64,000 bases of DNA, taken from NCBI GenBank assembly GCA_903837525.1, contig CAILUU010000037.1, forward strand, positions 1 to 64,000, in the 5' to 3' direction. This DNA comes from an uncultured Bacteroidota bacterium. Lineage in GTDB: Bacteria; Bacteroidota; Bacteroidia; Chitinophagales; Chitinophagaceae. How positions within the stretch are numbered: the first letter of the stretch is position 1; each line of letters opens with the position of its first letter. Positions 44,899-53,306 of this stretch are shown here, one piece after another. A model generated the notes under the pieces. It did no database searches. It was given only the letters and a program-made list of their open reading frames with translations, and was not told the DNA's origin. Both the position numbers and the translations under genes were made by a program.

Positions 44899-45942
44899 AT
44901 GACTGATTTATCTACTTTTGACCCCAACAGCGTGGGTAACCCTAGCAATAATATTTTTGGTTTGCCTTTTGAAGAGGACGATGCCCAATTAATAATTTTA
45001 CCCATACCTTGGGAAGTAACGGTAAGCTACAATGCAGGTACAGCAAGAGCCCCAGAGCATATTTTTACTGCAAGTTTGCAAGTAGATTTATTTGACCCCG
45101 ATGTTAAAGACGGTTGGAAAAAGGGCTTTTACATGCGACCAACGGATAAAAAAATATTAATGAAGAGTGACTATTTGAGAAAAGAAGCTGAGCTATACAT
45201 AAAATATATTGCGGATGGAGATATAGTTGGGGATAACAAATTTATGTGCAAAACACTAAAGGAAATTAATGAGGGTAGTATTTTTTTAAATAATTGGGTT
45301 TACGAACAAACGATCGAGTTGTTAAATAAAGGGAAGCTGGTTGCTTTATTGGGAGGAGACCATAGCACACCACTTGGCTTTTTTAAAGCCATTGCCGAAA
45401 AGCATGGTGATTTTGGAATTTTACAAATTGATGCACACTGTGATTTAAGAGTAGCTTACGAGGGCTTTAATTATTCTCATGCCTCGGTTATGTATAATGC
45501 ATTAGAAGAAATACCACAGTTAACCAAATTGGTACAAGTTGGTGTAAGAGATTATTGCGAAGAAGAATTTGAGTATATAAGTAACAGTAATTTTAGGATA
45601 GTTACTTATTTTGATAAAGATATAAAGGAGCGTCAATACGAAGGTCAACAGTGGAAACAACTTGTTGATGAAATAGTAAACCATTTACCCGAAAAAGTTT
45701 TTATTAGTTTTGATATTGATGGCCTAGACCCAAAACTTTGCCCACACACAGGTACACCAGTACAAGGAGGTTTTGAAACAGAGCAAATTTTTTATTTATT
45801 TAAGAAAGTATTACAATCTGGCAGAAAATTAATAGGGTTCGACTTAAATGAAGTAGGGGTAAGTCATGATGAATGGGATGAAAACGTAGGAGCAAGATGT
45901 TTATTTAAGTTGTGTAATTTACTTACAGCAAGCAATAGTTAA
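44899..45942 (+). CDS. speB: Agmatinase family protein (arginase superfamily)
   Basis: Predicted to hydrolyse agmatine to putrescine and urea. The 347-residue protein has all manganese-site motifs: LLGGDHSTPLG, QIDAHCDLR and SFDIDGLDPKLCPHTGTP. The ATG at 44899 starts MTDLSTFDPNSVGN, which is the conserved beginning; the frame is open upstream but those bases belong to the preceding decayed gene. Arginine decarboxylase, which makes agmatine, is at 51868, so putrescine synthesis via agmatine is complete in the window. Substrate could also be another guanidino compound. The next gene begins 6 bases downstream. Confidence 0.88.
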   Translation: MTDLSTFDPNSVGNPSNNIFGLPFEEDDAQLIILPIPWEVTVSYNAGTARAPEHIFTASLQVDLFDPDVKDGWKKGFYMRPTDKKILMKSDYLRKEAELYIKYIADGDIVGDNKFMCKTLKEINEGSIFLNNWVYEQTIELLNKGKLVALLGGDHSTPLGFFKAIAEKHGDFGILQIDAHCDLRVAYEGFNYSHASVMYNALEEIPQLTKLVQVGVRDYCEEEFEYISNSNFRIVTYFDKDIKERQYEGQQWKQLVDEIVNHLPEKVFISFDIDGLDPKLCPHTGTPVQGGFETEQIFYLFKKVLQSGRKLIGFDLNEVGVSHDEWDENVGARCLFKLCNLLTASNS

Positions 45943-45948
45943 TTGCCC

Positions 45949-46479
45949 ATGTATACGTTTGTAATCAAGGTCGATAAAACCGTTATTGAAATAGCTCTCC
46001 TCAGAGCTATATTGGCCATTACAGCAGTTGCTTGTTTTGTTTATGCTAAAGAAAAATACCCTTCCATAAGTCTTATAGGTTCTATAGTTTTTATTGTGGC
46101 ATCAATGTTTGTAAAAAAAATTACTAAAAAACTCAAGTTAAATAAATTTCTTTTTTTACTAATTTCTGTAATATCTCTTTTCATTATCTCTGGACAAATA
46201 GCTTTATCAGCTATAATTTTACTATATGGGGGTCTTTTAAAAATTCTTAATAAAGGGATAGAATTTATTATAAATGAAACTGGGATAGCATCAAAATCTA
46301 TTTTTGTAAATACTAAATATCTCTGGAATGAGTTTAATAATGTAGTTATAAAAGACGGGTTACTCACTTTTGATTTTAAAAATAATAGGGTTAAATATAT
46401 TGCTATTGAAGAAGTGGTAGACGAGATAAAATTTAACGAGTATTGCAAAAAGCAACTTGCGGAAATAAAAAGTAATTAA
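45949..46479 (+). CDS. Membrane protein with C-terminal soluble domain (unknown)
   Basis: A 176-residue protein: N-terminal YTFVIKVDKTVIEI, three hydrophobic segments (about residues 15-35, 40-55 and 66-90) and a soluble C-terminal part with NEFNNVVIKDGLLTFDFKNN, which has the look of a small PH-like or beta-rich domain. Family not recognised. ATG 45949 is preferred over TTG 45943. It lies 6 bases after agmatinase and is probably co-transcribed. Confidence 0.7.
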   Translation: MYTFVIKVDKTVIEIALLRAILAITAVACFVYAKEKYPSISLIGSIVFIVASMFVKKITKKLKLNKFLFLLISVISLFIISGQIALSAIILLYGGLLKILNKGIEFIINETGIASKSIFVNTKYLWNEFNNVVIKDGLLTFDFKNNRVKYIAIEEVVDEIKFNEYCKKQLAEIKSN

Positions 46480-46517
46480 ATCTTTATGGAATTTTCCTGC
46501 AGTAGCTTTTTTACTTT

Positions 46518-46895
46518 CTAACTGTAAAATTCTTCCAAGGCACCAAAATAATTTTCATTCCAACCGCTTACAATATCATCGTAGGCTTCGTTAGGAATAT
46601 TAGTGTGTACTAGCTCAACAGAGCAACCTTGCTTATGTTGGTGTAGTTTTATAGTAACGATAGATGCATTTTCTTGTTCGCCAAAATACCATTCTTGTTG
46701 TATTTTTTTGTTTGGTTCAAATGCAATATTCATCCCTTCGATACTGCCTTCCCATAATGAAAATTCTGTGTTAGGTTCTGTACTCATTACTGCAGGTTCG
46801 CCAGTCCATAATTGTATAGTTGCTGGATTGGTAAGGGCTAAATAAATATCCTCTGACTGTGCAGGAATAATATAATATTTTTTAAAGTCTTTCAT
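46518..46895 (-). CDS. SRPBCC/START-like (AHSA1-type) domain protein
   Basis: A 125-residue helix-grip-fold protein, single domain. The family pattern is clear: ALTNPATIQLWTGEPA at the start, FSLWEGSIEGMNIAFEPNKK in the middle, VELVHTNIP and a closing helix GWNENYFGALEEFY. Such proteins bind hydrophobic ligands or act like AHSA1 co-chaperones; no specific role can be given. It is followed by the co-directional SET gene upstream (43-base spacer). Confidence 0.83.
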   Translation of the reverse strand: MKDFKKYYIIPAQSEDIYLALTNPATIQLWTGEPAVMSTEPNTEFSLWEGSIEGMNIAFEPNKKIQQEWYFGEQENASIVTIKLHQHKQGCSVELVHTNIPNEAYDDIVSGWNENYFGALEEFYS

Positions 46896-46938
46896 TCTAT
46901 ACTTTATAATAGTTTAAATAATTAAAGTAGTATAATCA

Positions 46939-47346
46939 TTATACTATTTGCCCATAATCTAACACCAGCTCTTCACCAATTTCAATGTTTTTTATTGCCT
47001 CAAAATAATCTCCATCATTTATAGAAATAATATTTGGGGTAATGCTATGATTAATAAATAAAGAAAGGTCAATCTTTTTAAATCCTTCTGCAGGTAAAAA
47101 ATAATTTTCATCATCATCGTACAAACAATAATTGCCTACTAAAAATTTAGAATGACTAGGCAGGTCATCAACTTCATTTTTGCTAAGCGTTATCCATTCA
47201 TCATTTATATTGGACTTACTAAACATTTCTCTGCAACCTACAGGAATATTTTGTAAAGCAAAAACGCCAATACCACTAATGGGAGAGGGCTGAAGCATTA
47301 CATAAGTATGGTTGTTTAGTTCTCTTAATAAGTCTGCTTTATTCAT
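46939..47346 (-). CDS. SET-domain protein
   Basis: A 135-residue bacterial SET-domain protein, the fold of SAM-dependent lysine methyltransferases. It shows the N-terminal SGIGVFALQNIPVG, the pseudoknot segment SLFINHSITPNI (NHS/N motif) and the closing EIGEELVLDYG with the conserved Tyr. There are no pre- or post-SET zinc regions, which is usual in bacteria. The target is unknown (ribosomal proteins or DNA-binding proteins are possibilities). Small single-domain form. Confidence 0.87.
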   Translation of the reverse strand: MNKADLLRELNNHTYVMLQPSPISGIGVFALQNIPVGCREMFSKSNINDEWITLSKNEVDDLPSHSKFLVGNYCLYDDDENYFLPAEGFKKIDLSLFINHSITPNIISINDGDYFEAIKNIEIGEELVLDYGQIV

Positions 47347-47385
47347 TTTTCAAAAGTAATCAATTGTATTTTTAAAAAAAAATAA

Positions 47386-47697
47386 TTGCTAAAAAGCATG
47401 TTAAAATATTTGTACATTTTTATAACTTGGCTTTTTAATTTAATGCTAGTTGCAGGTGTGTTTATTTTACGAAAAAAAATGCCTAATGCAATTCGTCCAT
47501 ATAAAGTTTGGGGGTATCCATTTGTGCCAATTATTGCCTTATTATGTACATCGTTATATTTAATTATTACATTGTATAACGATATAACTGCCTATAATAG
47601 TGGTAAAATAAATTTAATAAATTCGGTGTTTGGCATTGCACTTACCGCAATTGGTATTCCGTTTTATTTTTATTTTAAAAAGAAGTACAAATAGAAT
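47386..47697 (+). pseudogene. C-terminal remnant of an APC-family amino acid permease
   Basis: About 102 codons encode the last three membrane segments of an amino acid/polyamine/organocation permease: FITWLFNLMLVAGVFILRKK, then the loop IRPYKVWGYPFVPIIALLC typical of APC C-termini, and SVFGIALTAIGIPFYFYFKK. Family members have 12 or more helices and 450-500 residues, so the first three quarters are absent; nothing matching is found upstream, where the SET gene runs the other way. An ATG at 47398 could still start translation, but a functional transporter is not possible. Best seen as a 5'-deleted pseudogene. Confidence 0.8.
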
Positions 47698-47700
47698 AAT

Positions 47701-48597
47701 CTAATTTATTTCTATGTAGGGATTTCCTCCAAATAGTTTTTGGCGTATGCTATCTCTTAAGTAAGCCGTATCTGAAAGTGGTTTTGTAAATGGCATAGCT
47801 ATCTTGTACGTAATAGAATCTCTTGTATAAAGTTTCAGCTTATGCCCGTAGCTGGTTAATTTTAAAAAAGATTTATTTGCTGCTTCAAAATTTGGGTAAT
47901 TTTTTAATACAACCTTAAACGTAAAACTATCTTTTACAACAGTAATATTTGGATTTGCTGTAACTGAATCTTTATTTACTTGAGGACTATTTGTTGAATT
48001 AGCCTCTATTTCAGTAGCTTCTTTTTTAGGCACTGTTGCAGGTGTAACACTTTGTTGGTGAAATATAAAATACCAAATACCAAAACCTACTAAACAAATA
48101 ATTGCTACTAATGCTACATTAGATAATGCTTTTTTAGGCAATTTATTTTCTTTTACTACACTAGCAAATGAAATATCCACATCTGCTTTTTCTTTTATGT
48201 TTGAAGCAATTACAGTTTCAGCTTTAGTATTAGTAAAAACACCTTGGGTAAATTGATATTCTCCTGTTTGTTTTTTTTCTAATGTACCAATCCCTTCTAT
48301 TTTAAAAGGTTTACCAATATTTAAAAATTGTTTGCCAAGTGTTAAAAACGAATCTAAATCGGCTGATGCCAGTGGACGTATTTTTTTGGTGTTTTCAACA
48401 ATGTAACTTATTAGTCCTTCATCTTCAGTAGACTTAATATTATATTCAAATCCAATTGCATTTTCTGGCATTACTACTTCCTTTTCTGTATCTGCCGGTA
48501 GCACAAGATCTTGGGATAAAAGAAATTTACCAATACCTTGTAGGGATAATTCTTTTGATGTGTAAAAATATTGTATTAATAAGTGTTCTAATTTCAT
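47701..48597 (-). CDS. HU-CCDC81-like / SPOR-domain membrane protein
   Basis: A 298-residue protein with three parts. Residues about 1-130 form an HU/CCDC81-like module typical of Bacteroidota (LEHLLIQYFYTSKELSLQGIG, then FLTLGKQFLNIGKPFKIEGIG). A single helix (NVALVAIICLVGFGIWYFIF) crosses the inner membrane. After a Thr/Asn-rich linker, the C-terminal SPOR-like domain (FTFKVVLKNYPNFEAANKSF) would bind denuded peptidoglycan in the periplasm. This layout suggests a division or envelope-chromosome linking role, which is inference. Start set at ATG 48597 below a very good promoter. Confidence 0.82.
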   Translation of the reverse strand: MKLEHLLIQYFYTSKELSLQGIGKFLLSQDLVLPADTEKEVVMPENAIGFEYNIKSTEDEGLISYIVENTKKIRPLASADLDSFLTLGKQFLNIGKPFKIEGIGTLEKKQTGEYQFTQGVFTNTKAETVIASNIKEKADVDISFASVVKENKLPKKALSNVALVAIICLVGFGIWYFIFHQQSVTPATVPKKEATEIEANSTNSPQVNKDSVTANPNITVVKDSFTFKVVLKNYPNFEAANKSFLKLTSYGHKLKLYTRDSITYKIAMPFTKPLSDTAYLRDSIRQKLFGGNPYIEIN

Positions 48598-48616
48598 TAA
48601 AATCAATTGAGAAGAA

Positions 48617-48647
48617 CAAACCTACAAGTAATTAACTACATAACAAA
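48617..48647 (-). promoter_or_regulatory. Promoter TTTG-N19-TAGGTTTG for the HU/SPOR gene
   Basis: Minus strand: -33 TTTG (48644-48647), exactly 19 bases, -7 TAGGTTTG (48617-48624), 19 bases before the ATG at 48597. Perfect match to the Bacteroidota consensus. Confidence 0.78.
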
Positions 48648-48677
48648 AAGTAAGCCTTTTTTAAGTAATTTTGAGTA

Positions 48678-49010
48678 ATGGTATCCGAAAAAGAAATAAA
48701 ATTTATTACCTATTGGGAGCTTGAACGAGAACAAAGGGCAAAATTCTCTAATAAACTGTTAAGTGGCATACCTATGTCTTTTTTATTTGGGTTGCCTATT
48801 TTATTAAGCATTACGGTAGTTTATTTATTTTTTCCAGAGTGGTACACAAAAATATCTAATTTGCCTAAAGGCATTTTACCTACAATTTTTTTAGCAGTAA
48901 TTTTATCAATGTTATTTTTTTCTTATTTTAGAATGCAATACAAATGGGAAATGAATGAACAACTCTATCAAGAGTTAAAAAGTAAACAAAAAAAAGAAGT
49001 AACTTCGTAA
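48678..49010 (+). CDS. Small two-helix membrane protein (unknown)
   Basis: A 110-residue protein: soluble N-terminus (KFITYWELEREQRAKFSNK), two transmembrane segments (about residues 34-52 and 67-85), and a charged C-terminal helix (MNEQLYQELKSKQKKE). Family not recognised. It is divergent from the HU/SPOR gene and is followed by an FKBP gene 16 bases downstream. Confidence 0.72.
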   Translation: MVSEKEIKFITYWELEREQRAKFSNKLLSGIPMSFLFGLPILLSITVVYLFFPEWYTKISNLPKGILPTIFLAVILSMLFFSYFRMQYKWEMNEQLYQELKSKQKKEVTS

Positions 49011-49026
49011 AAAATAATTATTTATA

Positions 49027-49527
49027 ATGATTGGAAAATTAATTTTAACAGTAGCACTAACATCACTATTTTTTTTAACAAGTTGTTTAAAAGAAGCTAA
49101 AACTCCTGCTAGTACTTGTGTAACCAACACAACAGGTGTACCTACAAGTGCTGAAATTGCAGATTTACAGGCTTATTTAACCTCAAAAAATATTACAAAT
49201 GCCGTGCAAGATACTAGAGGCTTTTTTTATACTATAACTAATGTAGGAGCAGGGGCTAATCCAACTCCAACTTCTACCGTTGTAGTAAAATATGTGGGGT
49301 CTTTAACAAATGGTAACGTGTTTGACAGAAATAATAACCCTGGAGGTGAAATCTTTCCACTTACACAATTAATTAAAGGTTGGCAATTTGGTATTCCACT
49401 AATTAAAAAAGGTGGGTCTATTACCTTATATTTACCTCCAACCCTAGGATATGGCTGTTCAGCAGTAGGTTCAATACCCCAAGGTTCAATTTTAATTTTT
49501 ACAATCGATTTAGTAGATATACTATAA
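49027..49527 (+). CDS. FKBP-type peptidyl-prolyl isomerase lipoprotein
   Basis: A 166-residue exported prolyl isomerase. Lipoprotein signal with lipobox LTSC (Cys near residue 20), a short Thr-rich linker, then an FKBP domain: VVVKYVGSLTNGNVFDRN, LIKGWQFGIPLIKKGGSITLY, LPPTLGYGCSAVGSIPQGS and FTIDLVDI. It helps periplasmic or outer-membrane protein folding. The linker is shorter than in FkpA and lacks its dimerisation helices. Confidence 0.9.
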   Translation: MIGKLILTVALTSLFFLTSCLKEAKTPASTCVTNTTGVPTSAEIADLQAYLTSKNITNAVQDTRGFFYTITNVGAGANPTPTSTVVVKYVGSLTNGNVFDRNNNPGGEIFPLTQLIKGWQFGIPLIKKGGSITLYLPPTLGYGCSAVGSIPQGSILIFTIDLVDIL

Positions 49528-49538
49528 ACCACTTTTAA

Positions 49539-50966
49539 TTGAGCCACGAGTCCATTTCAGTATTTGATATGTTTAAAATTGGTGTAGGGCCAAGTAGTAG
49601 TCACACCCTTGGTCCGTGGAGGGCTGCACAACAATTTACCGCATCTTTACAACAAAAAAATACTTTACAACACGTAAAAAGTATTACTGTATTATTATAT
49701 GGTTCATTAGCCAAAACGGGTATTGGGCATGGTACAGATATTGCCGTACAACTGGGTTTATGTGGAGATGACCCAGTAACCTTTGATGTAAACAAAATAA
49801 CACCAAAAATAGCAGCTATTAAAACTAGCCAAAAATTGGTATTGGCGGGCAATCATCAAATCAATTTTAATCCTATAGAAGATATTCAGTTTTTATTTGG
49901 AGAGGCCTTACCTTATCACCCTAATGCATTAACATTTTTAGTAAAGCTTAACAACGAGGATACATTTGCCGAAACCTATTATTCTATTGGCGGCGGTTTT
50001 GTACTTAAAGAAGGCGGCGAGGCTGATAAAAAAGATGACGTAACATTACCCTTTCCTACAAATACAGCTGATGAATTATTGCATTGGTGTAGAAAAACAG
50101 GAATGAGCATAAGTGAAATTGTATTAGAAAACGAAAACACTTGGCATACAGAAAATGAAACGAAAGAAGGTGTTTTAAAAATTTGGGATACAATGGCAGC
50201 TTGCATTTATCGGGGTTGCCATACCCAAGGTATTTTGCCTGGGGGGTTAAATGTAAAGAGAAGGGCTAATGCGTTAAACAATCGCTTAACGATTGGCAAC
50301 CAATACACCGATTATAACAGCTGGTTACAAGTAATAAAAAATGGAGGAAGCGACTTTAAATATATTTTAGATTGGGTAAGTTGTTTTGCCCTTGCAGTAA
50401 ACGAGGAAAATGCAAGTTTTGGCAGGGTAGTAACTGCCCCTACAAATGGTGCAGCTGGTGTAATACCAGCGGTATTACAGTATTACATAGCTTTTTGTAA
50501 GGGCTCTAACAACGAAAAAATAATCCAATTTTTATTAACTGCATCCGAAGTGGGCAGTATTTTTAAAAAGGGGGCAACTATATCTGCAGCTATGGGTGGT
50601 TGCCAAGCAGAAATTGGTGTTAGCAGTGCAATGGCAGCAGCAGCACTTACCGAATGTATGGGGGGCACTCAACGTCAAGCGTTAATGGCAGCAGAAATTG
50701 CCATGGAACATCACTTAGGACTAACCTGCGACCCAATTGGAGGGTTGGTACAAATACCTTGTATTGAACGAAATACTATGGGTGCTATAAAAGCCATAAC
50801 AGCCTCACAATTGGCCTTACAAAGCACGCCAGACTTTGCTAAAGTTAGTTTAGATGGGGTTATTAAAACCATGTGGGACACTGCTTTAGATATGAATAGC
50901 AAGTATAAAGAAACAGCCGATGGAGGCCTAGCTATAAATATACCATTGAGTTTGAGTGAGTGTTAA
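49539..50966 (+). CDS. sdaA: L-serine dehydratase (single chain)
   Basis: Iron-sulfur enzyme that converts L-serine to pyruvate and ammonia. The 475-residue protein fuses the beta (N-terminal) and alpha parts: [21 protein letters not shown] at the start, GGLNVKRRA near 240, [20 protein letters not shown] and the cluster-binding [16 protein letters not shown] near 400. The start is TTG at 49539; the next ATG (49569) would cut into the conserved FDMFKIG. It is 11 bases downstream of the FKBP gene. Confidence 0.95.
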   Translation: MSHESISVFDMFKIGVGPSSSHTLGPWRAAQQFTASLQQKNTLQHVKSITVLLYGSLAKTGIGHGTDIAVQLGLCGDDPVTFDVNKITPKIAAIKTSQKLVLAGNHQINFNPIEDIQFLFGEALPYHPNALTFLVKLNNEDTFAETYYSIGGGFVLKEGGEADKKDDVTLPFPTNTADELLHWCRKTGMSISEIVLENENTWHTENETKEGVLKIWDTMAACIYRGCHTQGILPGGLNVKRRANALNNRLTIGNQYTDYNSWLQVIKNGGSDFKYILDWVSCFALAVNEENASFGRVVTAPTNGAAGVIPAVLQYYIAFCKGSNNEKIIQFLLTASEVGSIFKKGATISAAMGGCQAEIGVSSAMAAAALTECMGGTQRQALMAAEIAMEHHLGLTCDPIGGLVQIPCIERNTMGAIKAITASQLALQSTPDFAKVSLDGVIKTMWDTALDMNSKYKETADGGLAINIPLSLSEC

Positions 50967-51008
50967 ACTAAAATTCAAGTTAGTTTAGTATATTTTACAA
51001 AAAAAACA

Positions 51009-51016
51009 TACCTTTG
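51009..51016 (+). promoter_or_regulatory. -7 box (TACCTTTG) for rpmI-rplT
   Basis: Consensus TAnnTTTG about 110 bases upstream of rpmI; predicts a leader of about 100 bases. A weak TTTA lies about 21 bases upstream as -33. Confidence 0.6.
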
Positions 51017-51022
51017 CCGACC

Positions 51023-51115
51023 AAAAAAGAGATAAACTCTTTTTTACACATTTCCCACAAGGCTCAAAAAGTGTTTCTTCCTTTAGAAACCGCCAGTAGG
51101 GAGTAACTAAAAATA
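51023..51115 (+). promoter_or_regulatory. Structured 5' leader of rpmI-rplT (possible L20 autoregulation)
   Basis: Three hairpins can be drawn right after the promoter: a perfect 9-bp AAAAAAGAG/CTCTTTTTT stem (51023-51045) with U-rich 3' side, GTTTCT/AGAAAC (51073-51090), and TAACT/AGTTA just before the ATG. Long leaders controlling rpmI-rplT by L20 are known in Firmicutes and Proteobacteria. The first hairpin could act as an attenuator. No match to a described L20 leader was identified by eye. Confidence 0.35.
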
Positions 51116-51124
51116 AGTTATATA

Positions 51125-51322
51125 ATGCCAAAGGTTAAAACCAACAGTAGCGCAAAAAAACGCTTCAAAGTTACCGGTACCGGTAAAATTACATTTCAAA
51201 AGGCTTTCAAACGTCACATTCTTACCAAAAAAAGTACTAAGCGCAAACGTAATATGCGTAAAGATGGTGTGGTTGCAGATAGCAATATGCACTTTGTAAG
51301 ACGTTTATTAGGGTTAAAATAA
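51125..51322 (+). CDS. rpmI: 50S ribosomal protein L35
   Basis: A 65-residue basic ribosomal protein ([37 protein letters not shown]). First gene of the rpmI-rplT pair. infC, which is usually just upstream, is not here; the preceding gene is sdaA, so the pair depends on its own promoter. Confidence 0.97.
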   Translation: MPKVKTNSSAKKRFKVTGTGKITFQKAFKRHILTKKSTKRKRNMRKDGVVADSNMHFVRRLLGLK

Positions 51323-51380
51323 ACCCACAATCATCCCTTGGGAATTAACAAATTTTAAAAAATTTCTAAATTTATAAGAA

Positions 51381-51725
51381 ATGCCACGTTCAAAAAATGC
51401 AGTTGCATCAAGAGCCAGAAGAAAAAATATACTAAAGAAAGCTAAAGGCTACTATGGTAAACGTAAAAATGTATATACCGTTGCTAAAAACGTAATGGAA
51501 AAAGGATTAACGTATAGCTACGTTGGTCGTAAAATTAAAAAGAGAGATTACCGCACTTTATGGATTGCACGTATTAATGCAGCTGTAAGAGCAGAAGGAA
51601 TTACATACAGCGAATTCATACACAAATTAGCTACAAAAAATATCGATTTAAACCGTAAGGTTTTAGCAGATTTAGCTATGAACGAGCCAGAAACATTTAA
51701 AAAACTAGTAGACTCCGTTAAATAG
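51381..51725 (+). CDS. rplT: 50S ribosomal protein L20
   Basis: A 114-residue rRNA-binding protein needed for early 50S assembly and the known repressor of its own operon in other bacteria. Motifs [20 protein letters not shown] and [14 protein letters not shown] are typical. It is 58 bases after rpmI and ends at a strong terminator. Confidence 0.98.
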   Translation: MPRSKNAVASRARRKNILKKAKGYYGKRKNVYTVAKNVMEKGLTYSYVGRKIKKRDYRTLWIARINAAVRAEGITYSEFIHKLATKNIDLNRKVLADLAMNEPETFKKLVDSVK

Positions 51726-51744
51726 AATATAAAAACGAAAAAAG

Positions 51745-51784
51745 AACAAAGAAGACTGCTGTAAATGCAGTCTTCTTTGTTTTA
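51745..51784 (+). terminator. Intrinsic terminator after rplT
   Basis: A 15-bp perfect stem (ends AACAAAG / CTTTGTT, core AGACTGC / GCAGTCT), 7-base loop, then a T-run. Confidence 0.9.
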
Positions 51785-51823
51785 GGAAGTTTTACAAATA
51801 GTAAAATATAACTAACATTCATT

Positions 51824-51831
51824 TACATTTG
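51824..51831 (+). promoter_or_regulatory. -7 box (TACATTTG) for speA
   Basis: Matches TAnnTTTG, 36 bases upstream of the speA ATG and after the rplT terminator. Confidence 0.5.
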
Positions 51832-51867
51832 CAAAACTAATTTTACCACTAATCTAATTTTCTGTAA

Positions 51868-53301
51868 ATGAATAATACCTATAAAGATTTAGTTGATCAA
51901 ACCTTTGTTTTTCCGCAAGAAGATTTTAAAGTAAAGGATAGTTATTTGCAGTATAATAATGTAGATGTAAAAGGATTGATTGATAAATACGGTACTCCAT
52001 TAAAAATAAGTTATTTACCAAAAATTGGTAGCCAAATAAATAAGGCAAAAACCATGTTTGCTAATGCTATAAAAAAGCATAAATATACTGGGCAGTACAA
52101 TTATTGTTACTGCACAAAAAGCAGCCATTTTAGTTTTATTGTAGAAGAAACATTAAAGCACAATATTCATTTAGAAACATCTTTTGCCTACGATATAGAT
52201 ATTATTAATGCGTTGTATAAAAAAAGAAAAATTACAAAAGATATAAATATTGTTTGCAACGGCTTTAAGCAAAAAAACTATACTACACGTATTGTTAAGT
52301 TAATAAACGATGGGTTTAAAAATGTAATTCCCGTATTAGATAATATGGAGGAATTACAAATGTATAAAAGAGGAATACGCACAGGTAAACCTTTTCAATT
52401 AGGTATACGAATTGCTGCAGAGGAAGAGCCCTCTTTTCCATTTTACACCAGCCGCTTAGGTATAAAAGCAAAAGATGTATTAGGTTTTTATGTAGATGAA
52501 ATTGAAGGATACGAAGATAAATTTCAATTAAAAATGCTACACATCTTTTTGAATAAAGGCATAAAAGATGATGTGTATTATTGGAGTGAATTGCAAAAAA
52601 GTATTTCGTTGTATTGCCAGTTAAAAAAGATTTGCCCCGAGTTAGATTCTATAAATATTGGTGGTGGCTTTCCTATTAAACATTCACTAGGTTTTAATTT
52701 TGATTATCAGTTCATGATAAACGAAATAGTAGGTAATATTAAAGCTGCTTGTAAAAAAGCAAAAGTACCCATGCCTAATATTTATACGGAGTTTGGTAGT
52801 TATACTGTAGGCGAAAGCATGGCACATATTTACAGTGTAATTGGCGAAAAAATGCAGAACGATAGAGAAACTTGGTATATGATAGACTCTTCTTTTATTA
52901 CCACACTTCCCGACACTTGGGGTATTGGAGAAAAGTTTTTAATGTTACCCATAAATAAATGGGATAACGAATATCAACGAGTAGTACTTGGCGGTATTAC
53001 TTGTGATGGGCATGATTATTATGATAGTGAAGAGCACATTAACGAAGTATTTTTGCCAAAAATAAAAAGTACTGAAAAAGATAATGAGCTAAACAATAAA
53101 CAACCTTTGTATGTAGGCTTTTTTCATACCGGTGCTTATCAAGATCAAATTAGTGGATATGGTGGAATAAAACATTGCCTTATACCATCGCCAAAACATA
53201 TTATTATTGAAAAAGATGCAAAAACAGGTAAGTTAGTAGATTGGGTTTATGCCAAAGAACAAACTAGCCAAAGTATGCTTAAAATATTGGGGTATTCGTA
53301 A
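51868..53301 (+). CDS. speA: Arginine decarboxylase (PLP, fold III)
   Basis: Predicted to make agmatine from arginine. The 477-residue protein is an alanine-racemase/ornithine-decarboxylase-fold enzyme; the PLP Lys is in YCYCTKSSHFSF (about residue 84), the glycine-rich PLP phosphate site is in SINIGGGFPIKHS (about residue 265), and the second-subunit Cys/Asp region is ITCDGHDYYDS (about residue 380). It is shorter than the 630-residue E. coli SpeA and is the compact form usual in Bacteroidota. Agmatinase lies 6 kb away at 44899. GNAT acetyltransferase follows after 5 bases. Confidence 0.9.
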   Translation: MNNTYKDLVDQTFVFPQEDFKVKDSYLQYNNVDVKGLIDKYGTPLKISYLPKIGSQINKAKTMFANAIKKHKYTGQYNYCYCTKSSHFSFIVEETLKHNIHLETSFAYDIDIINALYKKRKITKDINIVCNGFKQKNYTTRIVKLINDGFKNVIPVLDNMEELQMYKRGIRTGKPFQLGIRIAAEEEPSFPFYTSRLGIKAKDVLGFYVDEIEGYEDKFQLKMLHIFLNKGIKDDVYYWSELQKSISLYCQLKKICPELDSINIGGGFPIKHSLGFNFDYQFMINEIVGNIKAACKKAKVPMPNIYTEFGSYTVGESMAHIYSVIGEKMQNDRETWYMIDSSFITTLPDTWGIGEKFLMLPINKWDNEYQRVVLGGITCDGHDYYDSEEHINEVFLPKIKSTEKDNELNNKQPLYVGFFHTGAYQDQISGYGGIKHCLIPSPKHIIIEKDAKTGKLVDWVYAKEQTSQSMLKILGYS

Positions 53302-53306
53302 TCAAT

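Noticed and set aside
49227-49547. Minus-strand ORF of 106 codons inside the FKBP gene
   Set aside because: Shadow of the FKBP domain frame; no start or promoter support.
51023-51045. AAAAAAGAG/CTCTTTTTT hairpin as the terminator of sdaA
   Set aside because: Possible, but a -7 box lies between sdaA and the hairpin, so it is placed in the rpmI leader instead; both roles cannot be excluded.
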